Positions 1-9,351 of a stretch of DNA of 64,000 nucleotides are shown one piece after another. Location: the NCBI GenBank assembly GCA_934500705.1, contig CAKSTI010000013.1, positions 20,233-84,232 on the forward strand, in the 5' to 3' direction. Source of the DNA: an uncultured Clostridia bacterium (lineage in GTDB: Bacteria > Bacillota > Clostridia > UMGS1810). A model generated the notes under the pieces. The model was not told where the DNA came from, ran no database searches, and was given only the letters and a program-made list of their open reading frames with translations. Both the position numbers and the translations under genes were made by a program. Each line of letters begins with the position of its first letter. The stretch's first letter is position 1.

Positions 1-77
1 GCCTTTCGTTTTGTAGTAGAGAAAATTTTCTCAGTACATTATATTTACTTATTCGACAAAATGTTACTTACAAAACA

Positions 78-107
78 TTCATAATGCGTGGCGGCTTTTC
101 ATACATT
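78..107 (+). promoter_or_regulatory. sigma-E type promoter of spoIVA
   Basis: A -10 element CATACATT (100-107) fits the mother-cell sigma-E consensus CATACAMT. TTCATAAT (78-85) stands at the -35 place with a 14-nt spacer, which is the sigma-E spacing. It lies about 30 nt upstream of the spoIVA start, and spoIVA is sigma-E controlled in Bacillus. No start site was mapped. Confidence 0.65.
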
Positions 108-138
108 GGTACAAAGTACAAAGTGTGGAGGAATTTTT

Positions 139-1617
139 ATGGCTGAATACAACATTTACAAAGACATTTCAAAGCGCTCCAACGGAGATGTCTATATAGG
201 AGTAGTCGGGCCGGTCAGAACGGGTAAGTCAACCTTTATTAAAAAATTTATGGACTTGCTCGTTATTCCGAACATAGACAACGCCTTTAAACGGGAGCGC
301 ACACGTGACGAGCTGCCGCAAAGCAGTGCGGGCAGAACCATTATGACAACAGAGCCGAAATTTATACCAAACGAAGCCGTAGAAATCACGCTGTCCGACA
401 ACGCAAAGTTCAACGTTCGTATGATAGACTGCGTGGGCTATATTATAGACTCTGCGCTCGGTTACATTGAGGATAACGCCCCCAGAATGGTGAGGACGCC
501 GTGGTCGGACAAGGAAATTCCTTTTGCACAGGCGGCGGAAACGGGAACTCACAAGGTTATATGCGAACATTCCACAATCGGACTTGTGGTAACGACTGAC
601 GGCAGCATAACCGACATTGACCGTGCAGACTATGTAAATGCGGAAAACAGGGTTATAACGGAACTTAAAGAGCTTAACAAACCGTTTATAGTTCTCCTAA
701 ACTCCGTAAATCCGAACGGAGAGGCGGCTCAAAAGGTAAAGGCGGAGATAGAAGCACGCCACAACACGCCCGTTATGTGCGTAAACTGCGCCGAGCTTGA
801 AACAAAGGACATAAACGACATAATCGAAAAAGTTTTGTTTGAATTTCCGCTAAAAGAAGCGTCGGTTGAAATCCCGGACTGGGTGGACGTTCTCCAAGCC
901 GACCACTGGCTCAAAAAATCCATATATGAGAGCATACTCGACTCGCTTAAAAATGTATCCAAAATCCGTGACTCAAAGAAAATCTCCGAGAGCCTTCTTG
1001 CCTGCGACAGCATAACGGAGTCAAAAATTGACAGCATCAATTTGGGTGAAGGCACTGTCCGCCTTAAAGTGAACACAGACGAAAATCTGTTTTACAAAAT
1101 TTTAGGCGAGGAAACGGGATTTGAAATAAGCGGAAAAGACAATCTTATGACGCTGATGAAATCGCTCTCCGGCATAAAACACGAGTATGACAAAATATCG
1201 TTTGCCCTGCAAGAGGTTAAAGAAACAGGCTACGGCATAGTTTCTCCTACGATTGACGAACTGTCGCTTGAAGAGCCCGAAATCGTAAAGCAGGGCAGCA
1301 AATTCGGTGTACGTCTGCGTGCAAGTGCGCCGAGCATACATATGATTAGAGCTGACATAGAAACCGAAGTATCTCCGATAGTCGGAACGGAAAAGCAATC
1401 CGAGGATTTGGTACACTATTTGCTCAAAGAGTTTGAGGTTGACCCAAAATCCATTTGGAGCACAAACATCTTCGGAAAATCCTTAAACGAACTCGTAAAC
1501 GAGGATTTGCACAACAAGCTGTACCGTATGCCGGACGACGCACGGTTCAAACTGCAAGAAACGCTGCAAAAAATCATAAACGAGGGCAGCGGCGGACTTA
1601 TTTGCATTATTCTTTAA
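139..1617 (+). CDS. spoIVA: Stage IV sporulation protein A (spore coat assembly ATPase)
   Basis: SpoIVA is the ATP-hydrolysing protein that polymerises on the forespore outer membrane and forms the base of the spore coat. The N-terminus (IYKDISKRSNGDVYIGVVGP) and a Walker A motif GPVRTGKST are typical, and the protein ends in GGLICIIL, the signature C-terminus that contacts SpoVM and the membrane. The start at 139 has GGAGG at 127-131 with a 7-nt spacer and gives 492 aa, the same length as the Bacillus protein; an upstream in-frame extension to 88 lacks a ribosome binding site. It is a single gene between a sigma-E promoter and a terminator. Confidence 0.97.
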   Translation: MAEYNIYKDISKRSNGDVYIGVVGPVRTGKSTFIKKFMDLLVIPNIDNAFKRERTRDELPQSSAGRTIMTTEPKFIPNEAVEITLSDNAKFNVRMIDCVGYIIDSALGYIEDNAPRMVRTPWSDKEIPFAQAAETGTHKVICEHSTIGLVVTTDGSITDIDRADYVNAENRVITELKELNKPFIVLLNSVNPNGEAAQKVKAEIEARHNTPVMCVNCAELETKDINDIIEKVLFEFPLKEASVEIPDWVDVLQADHWLKKSIYESILDSLKNVSKIRDSKKISESLLACDSITESKIDSINLGEGTVRLKVNTDENLFYKILGEETGFEISGKDNLMTLMKSLSGIKHEYDKISFALQEVKETGYGIVSPTIDELSLEEPEIVKQGSKFGVRLRASAPSIHMIRADIETEVSPIVGTEKQSEDLVHYLLKEFEVDPKSIWSTNIFGKSLNELVNEDLHNKLYRMPDDARFKLQETLQKIINEGSGGLICIIL

Positions 1618-1620
1618 AAG

Positions 1621-1666
1621 AAATCCCGGAAAGCGGTTAATATTACCTGTTTCCGGGATTTTTTCT
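1621..1666 (+). terminator. Intrinsic terminator of spoIVA
   Basis: AAATCCCGGAAA and TTTCCGGGATTT form a 12-bp stem directly after the spoIVA stop codon, followed by TTTTTT. Confidence 0.85.
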
Positions 1667-1696
1667 AAAACACTTTATTTAAGATGTTTTAGAAAA
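1661..1696. terminator. AT-rich inverted repeat between convergent genes
   Basis: TTTTCTAAAACA and TGTTTTAGAAAA form a 12-bp inverted repeat between spoIVA and the convergent AAA+ gene. It may act as a second, minus-strand terminator, and it marks the left edge of the AT-rich island. Confidence 0.45.
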
Positions 1697-1722
1697 GTCT
1701 ATTTTATCAAATACATTTCGCT

Positions 1723-3009
1723 TCATACAGTTGCAGAATTATATTTTATATTTTCAATATCCTTTGAACAAAGAATTTTTTTATTCAACAGTTGCTGAGC
1801 AATATTTTCAAAAAGAACATTATTTGATGCTATAATTTCTTTTGCCCTAAGATAGTATTTCTCGATTTCTGTCACAGCAGCCTTTTCTTGCATCGATAAC
1901 AACTCATTGGAACGTTCGCCATAGTCCCCGTAAAGATGAAAACCGGAAGTACATCGAGTCGTAATAAGGTTTCTTACCTTGTAAAACGCTTTATCCAAAT
2001 CTTCCGAACATCCCATATCACAGCTTCCAAATTTCTGATCAACAGCGGCTTTGCCGGCAAGTGCACCGATTACTAAAACTTCATCTTTTTCAAAAGGGCT
2101 AGCACAAAAATCCATATCATATATGGTAATACCTTCCAAATTGCTATAATTTGAACCAAATAAAGAAACGAGTGCAACGCTTTCGGGTGCCAATATTTCA
2201 TGTATTAACGTATGCCCTGCCTCGTGGTATGCCATTTTGGTCAACAAGGACTTCGGGACATTTTCTAAACCGCTTTTTTCAAGTGCCGATGGAGAAATAT
2301 CAAATATCACCCTCATAGCAGCCTTCAAAAAATGAGACATTTCTATACATTCTGCGCCTTCAAATCCCGCATATATACCTGCTTCGTTTATAATTGTTTC
2401 CAACTCTGCGCAAGAATGACTATTCATAATTTTTACAACTGATTTGTAATCCAACTTATCTGAAACTTTCTTTTTTGCTAAGTAATGTTTAATTATTTGT
2501 TCTGCATCTGTGATATTTGGCGTACGAACTTCTATAATTCTGTCAAACCTGCCGGCTCTCAACAACGAATCAGGTAGACAGCTTAAATTATTTGCTGTTG
2601 CCACCACCAGAACATTTTTGTCTTTTACTTCATCAATACAGGACTGAACCGTTACATATTCTTCTGAATCCGGATGCATCACATCACCGTTTGCAAACTT
2701 GTCCATATCATCAAGGAAAACGATTGATGCTTGTTCGCTAGCTGCTTTGTTGAATATTTCTTTTATATGTTTTACAAAATCTCCGTTCGGTCTGTCTTTT
2801 CTGCAAATAAAGCATTTTATAGCAATAGAATTAATCAATGTATTTGCCATCAAAGATTTGCCAACGCCGGGAACTCCGTATATCAGTACACCTGCGGGGG
2901 GCTTTACGCCCAGATTATCGTATTTGCACTTGTTTCTGTAAATATCCAAAATTTGCTCTAATTCCTTTTTGATTGTCGTATATCCTATGATTTTATCAAA
3001 TTCTCCCAT
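1723..3009 (-). CDS. Soluble FtsH-like AAA+ ATPase/M41 metalloprotease
   Basis: The 428-aa protein has an FtsH-type AAA+ domain: Walker A GVPGVGKS (about residues 45-52), Walker B IVFLDD (96-101) and the arginine-finger stretch LLRAGRFDR. An M41 peptidase domain follows, with zinc motif HEAGH (262-266) and a third ligand in SEDLDKAF (Asp about 337), so the active site looks intact. Unlike FtsH it has no N-terminal transmembrane segments, and the FVG pore-loop motif is not visible. The start at 3009 has AAAGGA 9 nt upstream; the upstream ATGs at 3039 and 3033 are less well placed. It follows the PcfJ-like gene by 45 nt, so they probably form one operon. The substrate is unknown. Confidence 0.8.
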   Translation of the reverse strand: MGEFDKIIGYTTIKKELEQILDIYRNKCKYDNLGVKPPAGVLIYGVPGVGKSLMANTLINSIAIKCFICRKDRPNGDFVKHIKEIFNKAASEQASIVFLDDMDKFANGDVMHPDSEEYVTVQSCIDEVKDKNVLVVATANNLSCLPDSLLRAGRFDRIIEVRTPNITDAEQIIKHYLAKKKVSDKLDYKSVVKIMNSHSCAELETIINEAGIYAGFEGAECIEMSHFLKAAMRVIFDISPSALEKSGLENVPKSLLTKMAYHEAGHTLIHEILAPESVALVSLFGSNYSNLEGITIYDMDFCASPFEKDEVLVIGALAGKAAVDQKFGSCDMGCSEDLDKAFYKVRNLITTRCTSGFHLYGDYGERSNELLSMQEKAAVTEIEKYYLRAKEIIASNNVLFENIAQQLLNKKILCSKDIENIKYNSATV

Positions 3010-3054
3010 TATGCATTTTCCTTTCATTACCATTAACATTTTAAATAGTTCATT

Positions 3055-4641
3055 TTATTCGTTATCGTCCCACTTAACGTCATACCTTTTACACCATCTC
3101 CGTATCGCCGCACATACACCAAAATTGTTAGTTATTGGCTGATTATTACGCAAAAAAGCCTCTGATATTTTTTCCCAGTTTGAACTAACAGAAAATGCAG
3201 CAACAAAAACTCCATTGGCTTTTACCGCAATCACCGGAAAATAATATGATGATAAACAGTTGTTCATCATTTTTCCTGCCATTTTGTAGTCGTTGGTAGT
3301 TACTAAACGTTCAAAACTATATCCATCAATTAGACAATCGCTTATTTGAGTGCACGGCATACATCTGATTGTTGACGGAATTGCTTCTGCTTCGATGGTG
3401 TATGAATTTTCCCTGCATAAGTTCAGCCATTTTTTCTGGTTACGTTCTGTTTTTTTTGCAGCATCACTCATTGACATATATTTAAAGCTGTATAAACACA
3501 AGCTATAAAAATGTTTGGCCATTTGATTCATAACAACTGTACTGCTTTCGTATTTGAACGCCTCGGATATAAACTTCGCTATAACCGGATAACAACTCAT
3601 TTTTGAAAGTATAAAGTAAATATGCTCAAATAACAATATCCTGTTAAAATAGTCAATATTATTTACTGCATTGTAAAGTTGTTTTATTTCACGATAATAA
3701 AACATCAATCCCGGATTAGAAAAGATAATTCTGCGTGCCGCTTTATTTGCCGGTAAATTCAACCGTTCATACACAACAGGGACATTCTTGGAAAGATGTA
3801 GAGCTTTCGCAACTGCTTTAAAGCCGGGAGACAGTTCATACGTCTCTATGCGTAACGGTATGGAATTATAGAAATTCCGATTGTAGCCGACAAATCTTGT
3901 GGCAGAAACAAGATTTTCAAATGTAATCATCTGCGAATGAAATGGAAATCCATTATTATCTTTAAAAAATTCTTTAAGTTTTTTTCGCAGCTTTTGATTT
4001 GACAGCAACAAATTGTATAGTATCCCATTCCTCTCAAAATCAGGTATTTCGGTTACATCTCTTACACAAACAACCTCCCCCTCACAGTTTGTTATTTGTA
4101 TATACGTATGTCCGCTATGCAAATTAAAAACTGTGGTTTCGTAATAGATAAACGGTGATTTCAATTCGATTCTCTCAGGCCACTTTATGCTCAATAATTC
4201 ATCAATACTGTCGAACGTACAGGACACAATTATTTTTCCTCGTTCTTTGGCAATGGAAACATCATAATATCGTTCAGATTTTTTACTAACATTTTTACAA
4301 TACGGGCAATGTATTTTTTCATCAACAAAAAATTTTTTCCCAATAGTCAAATCTGCAATGTTATGTTCAAATAACGTTAACTGACCAGATGCCCATTGGG
4401 TTATTTTTTCTCTATTTGTTTCTTTATTACTAACATACTTTACAGGTAACTCACTACCGCAATATGGACATTTGACAATCGAGGAAATAAGTGTTGCGGT
4501 CCCGTCATAATTATTTATCGCCTTCGAAAATTCAAAGCACTTTTCCGACAGCAATAAATCAAAGGCCTTTCGTATTTTTATGGTTTGCTTTTTTTCCAAT
4601 ATTTCATATCCCGTCGAGATTTGCAAATTAATTTTTTTCAT
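3055..4641 (-). CDS. PcfJ-like zinc-ribbon protein
   Basis: This 528-aa protein has two CPYC zinc-ribbon knuckles in its N-terminal third (CPYCGSELPV and, about 50 residues on, CPYCKN). A C-terminal segment (KMAGKMMNNCLSSYY...NNQPITNNFGVCAAIRRW) resembles PcfJ, a family found on conjugative plasmids and phages whose molecular role is not settled. The ribosome binding site GGGGGTG lies 8 nt before the ATG. No transmembrane segment is seen. Its codon composition is AT-rich like its island neighbours and unlike the flanking core genes. Pairing with the downstream protease suggests a two-protein system. The family call is moderate; function is not known. Confidence 0.6.
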   Translation of the reverse strand: MKKINLQISTGYEILEKKQTIKIRKAFDLLLSEKCFEFSKAINNYDGTATLISSIVKCPYCGSELPVKYVSNKETNREKITQWASGQLTLFEHNIADLTIGKKFFVDEKIHCPYCKNVSKKSERYYDVSIAKERGKIIVSCTFDSIDELLSIKWPERIELKSPFIYYETTVFNLHSGHTYIQITNCEGEVVCVRDVTEIPDFERNGILYNLLLSNQKLRKKLKEFFKDNNGFPFHSQMITFENLVSATRFVGYNRNFYNSIPLRIETYELSPGFKAVAKALHLSKNVPVVYERLNLPANKAARRIIFSNPGLMFYYREIKQLYNAVNNIDYFNRILLFEHIYFILSKMSCYPVIAKFISEAFKYESSTVVMNQMAKHFYSLCLYSFKYMSMSDAAKKTERNQKKWLNLCRENSYTIEAEAIPSTIRCMPCTQISDCLIDGYSFERLVTTNDYKMAGKMMNNCLSSYYFPVIAVKANGVFVAAFSVSSNWEKISEAFLRNNQPITNNFGVCAAIRRWCKRYDVKWDDNE

Positions 4642-4712
4642 TTGATTTTCACCCCCTTATCCTGGTACAAATATATCACATTGAATGGGGCAAAAATAAC
4701 TCATCGTTATTT

Positions 4713-4751
4713 TAAGAAAAAAACAGAGCATATCATCACAATGACACGCTC
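4713..4751 (-). terminator. Intrinsic terminator of the GmrSD-WYL operon
   Basis: On the minus strand an 11-bp stem with two G-U pairs (arms 4741-4751 and 4726-4736, loop TGTG) is followed by a T-rich run at 4713-4725. It lies 11 nt after the WYL stop codon. Confidence 0.8.
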
Positions 4752-4761
4752 CTAAAAAACA

Positions 4762-5781
4762 TTAGTTGTTGTATTTTTCCGTTACCTTTTTAACGCTTTC
4801 TTTAATTCTATTTCTTATATCCAACGGTTCAATTACTTCTATATGTAGGCCATATTGCATAGCCCAGCAGAAAAATGCTTCCTTGTTTACAGAAACTGAA
4901 ATTAAACTCTCATCATTATTTATTGATTTAATATCTACATCAATTCCATACCAATCTATAATCTGGTCAATAATGTAATTCTTGGCCTTGAACTTTGCAC
5001 GAATACTATCTCCCGCAAACATATAAATGTGTTCGGCCATATGTTTCGGGAGATTAATCTCTCCTTCACTTATATTATTTATTGGTTTTGCATCATCAAT
5101 CAACATTTCAATTTTTGTAATTCTATCTATACGGTAATTTGAAAGATTATTATATTTATCGTAATTGCAAATCAAGTAATACCTTCCGTTGGTTGCAACC
5201 ATCTGATAAGGGTTGACAATATACTTTTCTTCCCTTTTGGGGTGAAGTTTTTTATCAACGCCATAAGAGTTATAAATAAATGCCACTTTTTTGTTTTTTG
5301 AAATTGCCTCACTTAAAATATCAACAGTATAAAATAATTCCTTATTTTGCGGTTGGTTTTCCGGCAAATTGCATATATGTTTTACCTTTTTATCAAAATA
5401 AATATTTGAAAGTCCTTTTAATTTCGTGATTAATTTTTTACATTGATAATATGGAATTTGTTTTGAAAAAAGGATACTATCTATTAGAAGTCTTAATTCA
5501 GAATCATCAAATTCACGTATCATATACCAGTCAGTGCATATAAAACTTTCTTCACCATTTTTATCCCTTTTGGGGATTTCGGTACATTCTATTCCGCAAT
5601 CTAAATCCAAAAGATTCATAAGGTTTCTTTTTACGGTTTTTCTGTCTATATCCATATAGTATTCTTTTTTTAATTTTTCCATAATATCAGCCTGTGTCAG
5701 ACGGTGATCCATATCGGAATACTTTTTTAAAATGTCCAGTATATTTATGCCTATCATTTTTTTAGGCGGTATTGTATACAT
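4762..5781 (-). CDS. WYL-domain transcriptional regulator
   Basis: This 339-aa protein has an N-terminal winged helix-turn-helix (about residues 1-70, including RLTQADIMEKLKKEY) and a WYL-type ligand-binding domain (about 150-225, with VNPYQMVATNGRYYLIC and NYRIDRI). WYL regulators often control phage-defence loci and may sense nucleic acids or nucleotides. The ATG at 5781 has GGAGAG 6 nt upstream. It starts 12 nt after the GmrSD-like gene, so the two are probably co-transcribed and the regulator likely controls this cassette. Confidence 0.85.
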   Translation of the reverse strand: MYTIPPKKMIGINILDILKKYSDMDHRLTQADIMEKLKKEYYMDIDRKTVKRNLMNLLDLDCGIECTEIPKRDKNGEESFICTDWYMIREFDDSELRLLIDSILFSKQIPYYQCKKLITKLKGLSNIYFDKKVKHICNLPENQPQNKELFYTVDILSEAISKNKKVAFIYNSYGVDKKLHPKREEKYIVNPYQMVATNGRYYLICNYDKYNNLSNYRIDRITKIEMLIDDAKPINNISEGEINLPKHMAEHIYMFAGDSIRAKFKAKNYIIDQIIDWYGIDVDIKSINNDESLISVSVNKEAFFCWAMQYGLHIEVIEPLDIRNRIKESVKKVTEKYNN

Positions 5782-5793
5782 ATATAACTCTCC

Positions 5794-7503
5794 TCAATCG
5801 CTTAATCCAAGAAAATCACATAATAATTTCTCTTGCTGCATTTGTCTTTCTCGTACTTGCTCTATTTCCCACACTCCGTTATTCTTTTCAATTTGCTCCG
5901 CGACATTGGCAACTGAAATAAGCGAGCTGTTTTTATATTGTTCAACTTTGCTCTTTACGTCTTGAGCTTTGATGCTCCTGTTAATGCTCCTGTCTAAAAT
6001 AACAAGGTTACCAATGCCGTTAAATTCGTGGTAATACTCAGAAAATTCCTTGCTAAATGTATCATGCGCACAAATATGCTCCATATCATACTGAAAATTC
6101 TTCCAATCAAATAATTTAGAACGAATTTCGCATACCGTTGTTTTCGCGTTGCATTCTTCAAGCAGTGCCGAAAGAGTGCATACTATATAGGCTCTTTTGC
6201 TGTTGTCATATAAATCATTCTTTATCCGATCAATAAACTTGTTTTTGCTCCAACCCGGATATCCTTTTTTCCATTCGTATGGCACTTCGCAAATTACACC
6301 TTTTATCTCATCTTCTACGGTTTCATTTCTGCCGATTGCCGGTAATATTGTATTACACATAAAAGTTTGTACCGGATTGATTGCTTTATCAAAGTTTACG
6401 GAGCATACAATCAAATGCTTAGCAACAGTCATTGCAGTGTCAAGCGCTTTTTCGTACTTCTTTCCGTTAAAGTATGCCGCCACATAAGGAAGCGTCCAAT
6501 ACCTTCCGTATCTTGTCATCCAGATAACATCTGCCGAAAACGAACTCAACGATTCTATATATTTTTTCTTTTCAGATAGCTCAAGATATATATTAACAAT
6601 TTTTTCAAATTCCTCAAACTTTAAAATTTCAGCTTGCGGCTCCGGTTCATCCTTTACTAAAATCTCATCAAAAAAAGCTTCATTACTTTGAGACAGCGTA
6701 CTCCATCCCAAATTATATTTTGCAACAATGCAGTGCTTATAAATATCAAGAATATCGCGCATATTTATATCAGCTTTATTAACTTTTTCATAAATCTCAC
6801 AAATCAAATTCATCCAATCATTTGTATCGAGATAAGTATTCCTTAAATATTCATAATACTGCAATTTAAACAGGTCTGAACAGTTCAAATCCAATCCTGT
6901 TGTATTTATTGTATTAAAAATCCCAACAACCTGCGGAAGCGGAATATCCTTTGTAATCAACTCAACAAAATAAATATTCTCAAAAATTGATTTTATAATT
7001 TTCTCTGCGTCGTAGTCACGCTCCAATTCTTCAAGCGAGTTTTTTAAAATTTTTGTATTATCAAAATAGCGATTATTTAGTATATTTTTACTGTCAATTT
7101 CCTCATATTTTATATTAAGAGCTTCTTTCAATTTGTCATCATTTGATTTAAAGTTCTTGATATTCAAACTCATATTATTAGGAGAGAGTATTTTTTTGCC
7201 CGTATGTTTTTCGAGTAAGCTGCAAAAAATCAGAAATGTAGTCATTCTTTGTTGTCCGTCTATAATGTGCAAATCCGACGGATTTTCACTTTCACACGCA
7301 AACTGAACAGTACCCATAAAGACATTTTCCCCTTCTGCGGCACGTCTTACGCTTGCGATAAAACCTTCTATCTGAGTTTCTCCCCAAGAGTATTCTCTTT
7401 GATACTCCGGCACTATGTAATCCTTTTCTTCGGCAAAAATATAATTATTTTCCTCGATATTTTTTACCAATCCTACAATTTTTGTTTCCATTGGGAAATT
7501 CAT
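5794..7503 (-). CDS. GmrSD-type DUF262/DUF1524 protein (probable defence nuclease)
   Basis: The 569-aa protein shows the DUF262 signature YQREYSWGETQIEGF and DGQQRMTTF near the N-terminus, the ParB-like nucleotide-binding half of GmrSD. Near the C-terminus EHICAHDT and GNLVILDRSINRSI match the HNH-like DUF1524 half. GmrSD proteins are type IV restriction enzymes against glucosylated-hydroxymethylated phage DNA, and related DUF262 proteins occur in other defence systems. The start at 7503 follows GAGGTG with 6-7 nt spacing; a GTG nine nucleotides upstream overlaps the binding site and is unlikely. It is the first gene of an operon with a WYL regulator. Target specificity is not predictable. 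Confidence 0.8.
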   Translation of the reverse strand: MNFPMETKIVGLVKNIEENNYIFAEEKDYIVPEYQREYSWGETQIEGFIASVRRAAEGENVFMGTVQFACESENPSDLHIIDGQQRMTTFLIFCSLLEKHTGKKILSPNNMSLNIKNFKSNDDKLKEALNIKYEEIDSKNILNNRYFDNTKILKNSLEELERDYDAEKIIKSIFENIYFVELITKDIPLPQVVGIFNTINTTGLDLNCSDLFKLQYYEYLRNTYLDTNDWMNLICEIYEKVNKADINMRDILDIYKHCIVAKYNLGWSTLSQSNEAFFDEILVKDEPEPQAEILKFEEFEKIVNIYLELSEKKKYIESLSSFSADVIWMTRYGRYWTLPYVAAYFNGKKYEKALDTAMTVAKHLIVCSVNFDKAINPVQTFMCNTILPAIGRNETVEDEIKGVICEVPYEWKKGYPGWSKNKFIDRIKNDLYDNSKRAYIVCTLSALLEECNAKTTVCEIRSKLFDWKNFQYDMEHICAHDTFSKEFSEYYHEFNGIGNLVILDRSINRSIKAQDVKSKVEQYKNSSLISVANVAEQIEKNNGVWEIEQVRERQMQQEKLLCDFLGLSD

Positions 7504-7614
7504 AAATATCACCTCATAGATTTATTATACAATGCCTTATGTGAAAATTTTGGTGCATCGCATACCCAAACAATTTGAAACAATTCCAAAATATTTTTGG
7601 AAAATCTTTAAATT

Positions 7615-7651
7615 CGGGACTGTTACGCATTTGCGAAACAGTCCCGTTTTT
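7615..7651. terminator. Strong hairpin after the ABC operon
   Basis: CGGGACTGTT and AACAGTCCCG form a 10-bp stem between the end of the tryptophan ABC operon and the defence island. The T-run (7647-7651) is on the plus-strand side; on the minus strand, where the genes run, only AATTT follows, so termination in that direction would be weak. Confidence 0.5.
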
Positions 7652-7655
7652 AAAA

Positions 7656-8429
7656 TTAATTTCCGTTTTCAATACTTATCTCATAAAACTTGCCGAGAAG
7701 GTCATCGACGTTTGCGTTTTTCTTTTCCTCGCCGCCTATGTCCTCAATACATTTGCCCTCGTGCATCATAATGAGTCTTGAACCGTAGTTGACGGCAAAG
7801 CGCAGATTATGAGTGACCATTACGGTGGTTATCTTTTTGTCGCAGACAAATCTGTCGGTGAGCTGCATAACCGTATCGGAGGATTTGGGGTCGAGAGCCG
7901 CCGTGTGCTCATCCAAAATCAAAAGCCTGATGTCCGCCATATTGGCAATAACCAGTGCCATCGCCTGCCTTTGACCGCCGCTCAGACTGCCGACTTTGGT
8001 ATTTAATCGGTTTTCAAGTCCGAGGCCGCAGCTTTCCAAAAGTGTGCGGTAACGGTCAAGCTGTTTTTTATTTATTGCGCCGGTCAGACCGTAAAATTTA
8101 TTTTTGTTGTCGGCAAGGGCAAGGTTTTCAAGTATTGTGAGGTTTGCGCACGTTCCCATTTTCGGGTCTTGAAAAACTCTGCCGATAAACGACGCTCTCT
8201 TATGTTCGGGCAATCTGATTATGCTCTTGCCGTCGAGCAGAATATCTCCGCCGTCCGGGGTAAGACTTCCGCAGATTAAATTTAAAAGCGTACTCTTTCC
8301 GCTGCCGTTTGAGCCGATGACGGACACAAACTCGCCTTCCTCCACGCTTAGCGAAAAGTTATCGAAAAGGGTTGTTTCGTCAACCGTGCCCACGTTGAAT
8401 TTTTTTGTTATGTTTTTAATATCTAACAT
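7656..8429 (-). CDS. trpZ: ABC transporter ATP-binding protein, tryptophan-type importer
   Basis: The 257-aa ATPase has Walker A GSNGSGKST, signature LSGGQRQAMAL, Walker B LLILDEHTA and an H-loop VTHN. It belongs to the family (COG1101-like) that pairs with TrpX/TrpY-type importers. The start overlaps the permease stop by 7 nt, which indicates translational coupling. The upstream T-box with a Trp specifier points to tryptophan or a precursor as substrate; this is inference from regulation. Confidence 0.85.
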   Translation of the reverse strand: MLDIKNITKKFNVGTVDETTLFDNFSLSVEEGEFVSVIGSNGSGKSTLLNLICGSLTPDGGDILLDGKSIIRLPEHKRASFIGRVFQDPKMGTCANLTILENLALADNKNKFYGLTGAINKKQLDRYRTLLESCGLGLENRLNTKVGSLSGGQRQAMALVIANMADIRLLILDEHTAALDPKSSDTVMQLTDRFVCDKKITTVMVTHNLRFAVNYGSRLIMMHEGKCIEDIGGEEKKNANVDDLLGKFYEISIENGN

Positions 8430-9343
8430 TTTGCACCGCCCTTTTTAGGCTTTATGGAAATTCTGCTTGCAACTATTGCCGCCGTGAATATTACAGCCAT
8501 AAGAAGTTTCAGATAATTTGTTGGGAGTCCCAGAGCAAGTGCACAGGACAGGCACGCCTTGTATGCGATGCTGCCGAGGATTACCATAGTTGTTGCCCGC
8601 ATAAACGAGCACTTTTTAAACAAACTCAGTCCTATTATAACAGAGGCAAGTCCCAAAACCACCATACCCACGCCCATCTGCGTGTCGGCAGAACCTTTTG
8701 CCTGCGCTATAATCGAGCCGGAAACCGCAGCAAGACCGTTGCCGAGGCACAGACCGAGCACCTTGCTCCTGCCGGGGTCGTTTGCAAGCAATGTGACATA
8801 CTGCGAATTGTCCCCCGCCGCCCTCAAAAGCAAGCCGGACTTGGTTCTGAGGTACAGGTCAAGGAGTATTTTAACCACAAGTGCAAGCAAAAGCGAAACG
8901 GCAAGCACACGGAGTGAAAATCCGTTTACGTTCTCCGGGATAAGCGTTGCCGGAAAGGTGTTAAAAATCGTCGGGTCCCTGAAAAACGACGCTATTGACA
9001 TTCCGCCCGTTCCCGTTTCCACAACGACAAGGTTTACCGTTAAAAGCGAAGTATACACCAGTATGCCGCAGAGCAAATCTCTGATTTTAAACTTTATGTG
9101 CAATACTCCCGTAACAGCTCCTGCCGCCGCACCGAGCGCAAACGATATGAGTATGCACAGCCACGGATTGACGCCGTGCATTATGAGCACGCCTGTTACA
9201 ACCGCACCGAGCGGCATCGTACCGTCTACCGAAAGGTCGGGAAAATCCAATATTGAATAGGTTATGTATACGCCCATTGCAAGAATGGCGTACATAAATC
9301 CTTCTTCAAGTGTTACCTTAAAAACATTTAACAAAACATTCAT
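8423..9343 (-). CDS. trpY: ABC transporter permease, tryptophan-type importer
   Basis: The 306-aa integral membrane protein has eight or so hydrophobic segments and the branched-chain/sugar-type permease pattern (LCLGNGLAAVSGSIIAQ) seen in COG4120 proteins. It starts 8 nt after the substrate-binding gene and overlaps the ATPase gene, forming a compact three-gene operon under the T-box. It would form the translocation channel for the ligand delivered by the lipoprotein. Confidence 0.85.
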   Translation of the reverse strand: MNVLLNVFKVTLEEGFMYAILAMGVYITYSILDFPDLSVDGTMPLGAVVTGVLIMHGVNPWLCILISFALGAAAGAVTGVLHIKFKIRDLLCGILVYTSLLTVNLVVVETGTGGMSIASFFRDPTIFNTFPATLIPENVNGFSLRVLAVSLLLALVVKILLDLYLRTKSGLLLRAAGDNSQYVTLLANDPGRSKVLGLCLGNGLAAVSGSIIAQAKGSADTQMGVGMVVLGLASVIIGLSLFKKCSFMRATTMVILGSIAYKACLSCALALGLPTNYLKLLMAVIFTAAIVASRISIKPKKGGAKC

Positions 9344-9351
9344 TTAAACTT

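Noticed and set aside
1661..7655. Flanking direct repeats marking the ends of the AT-rich island
   Set aside because: Compared both edges by eye and found no convincing direct repeat or integrase, so the mode of acquisition stays open.
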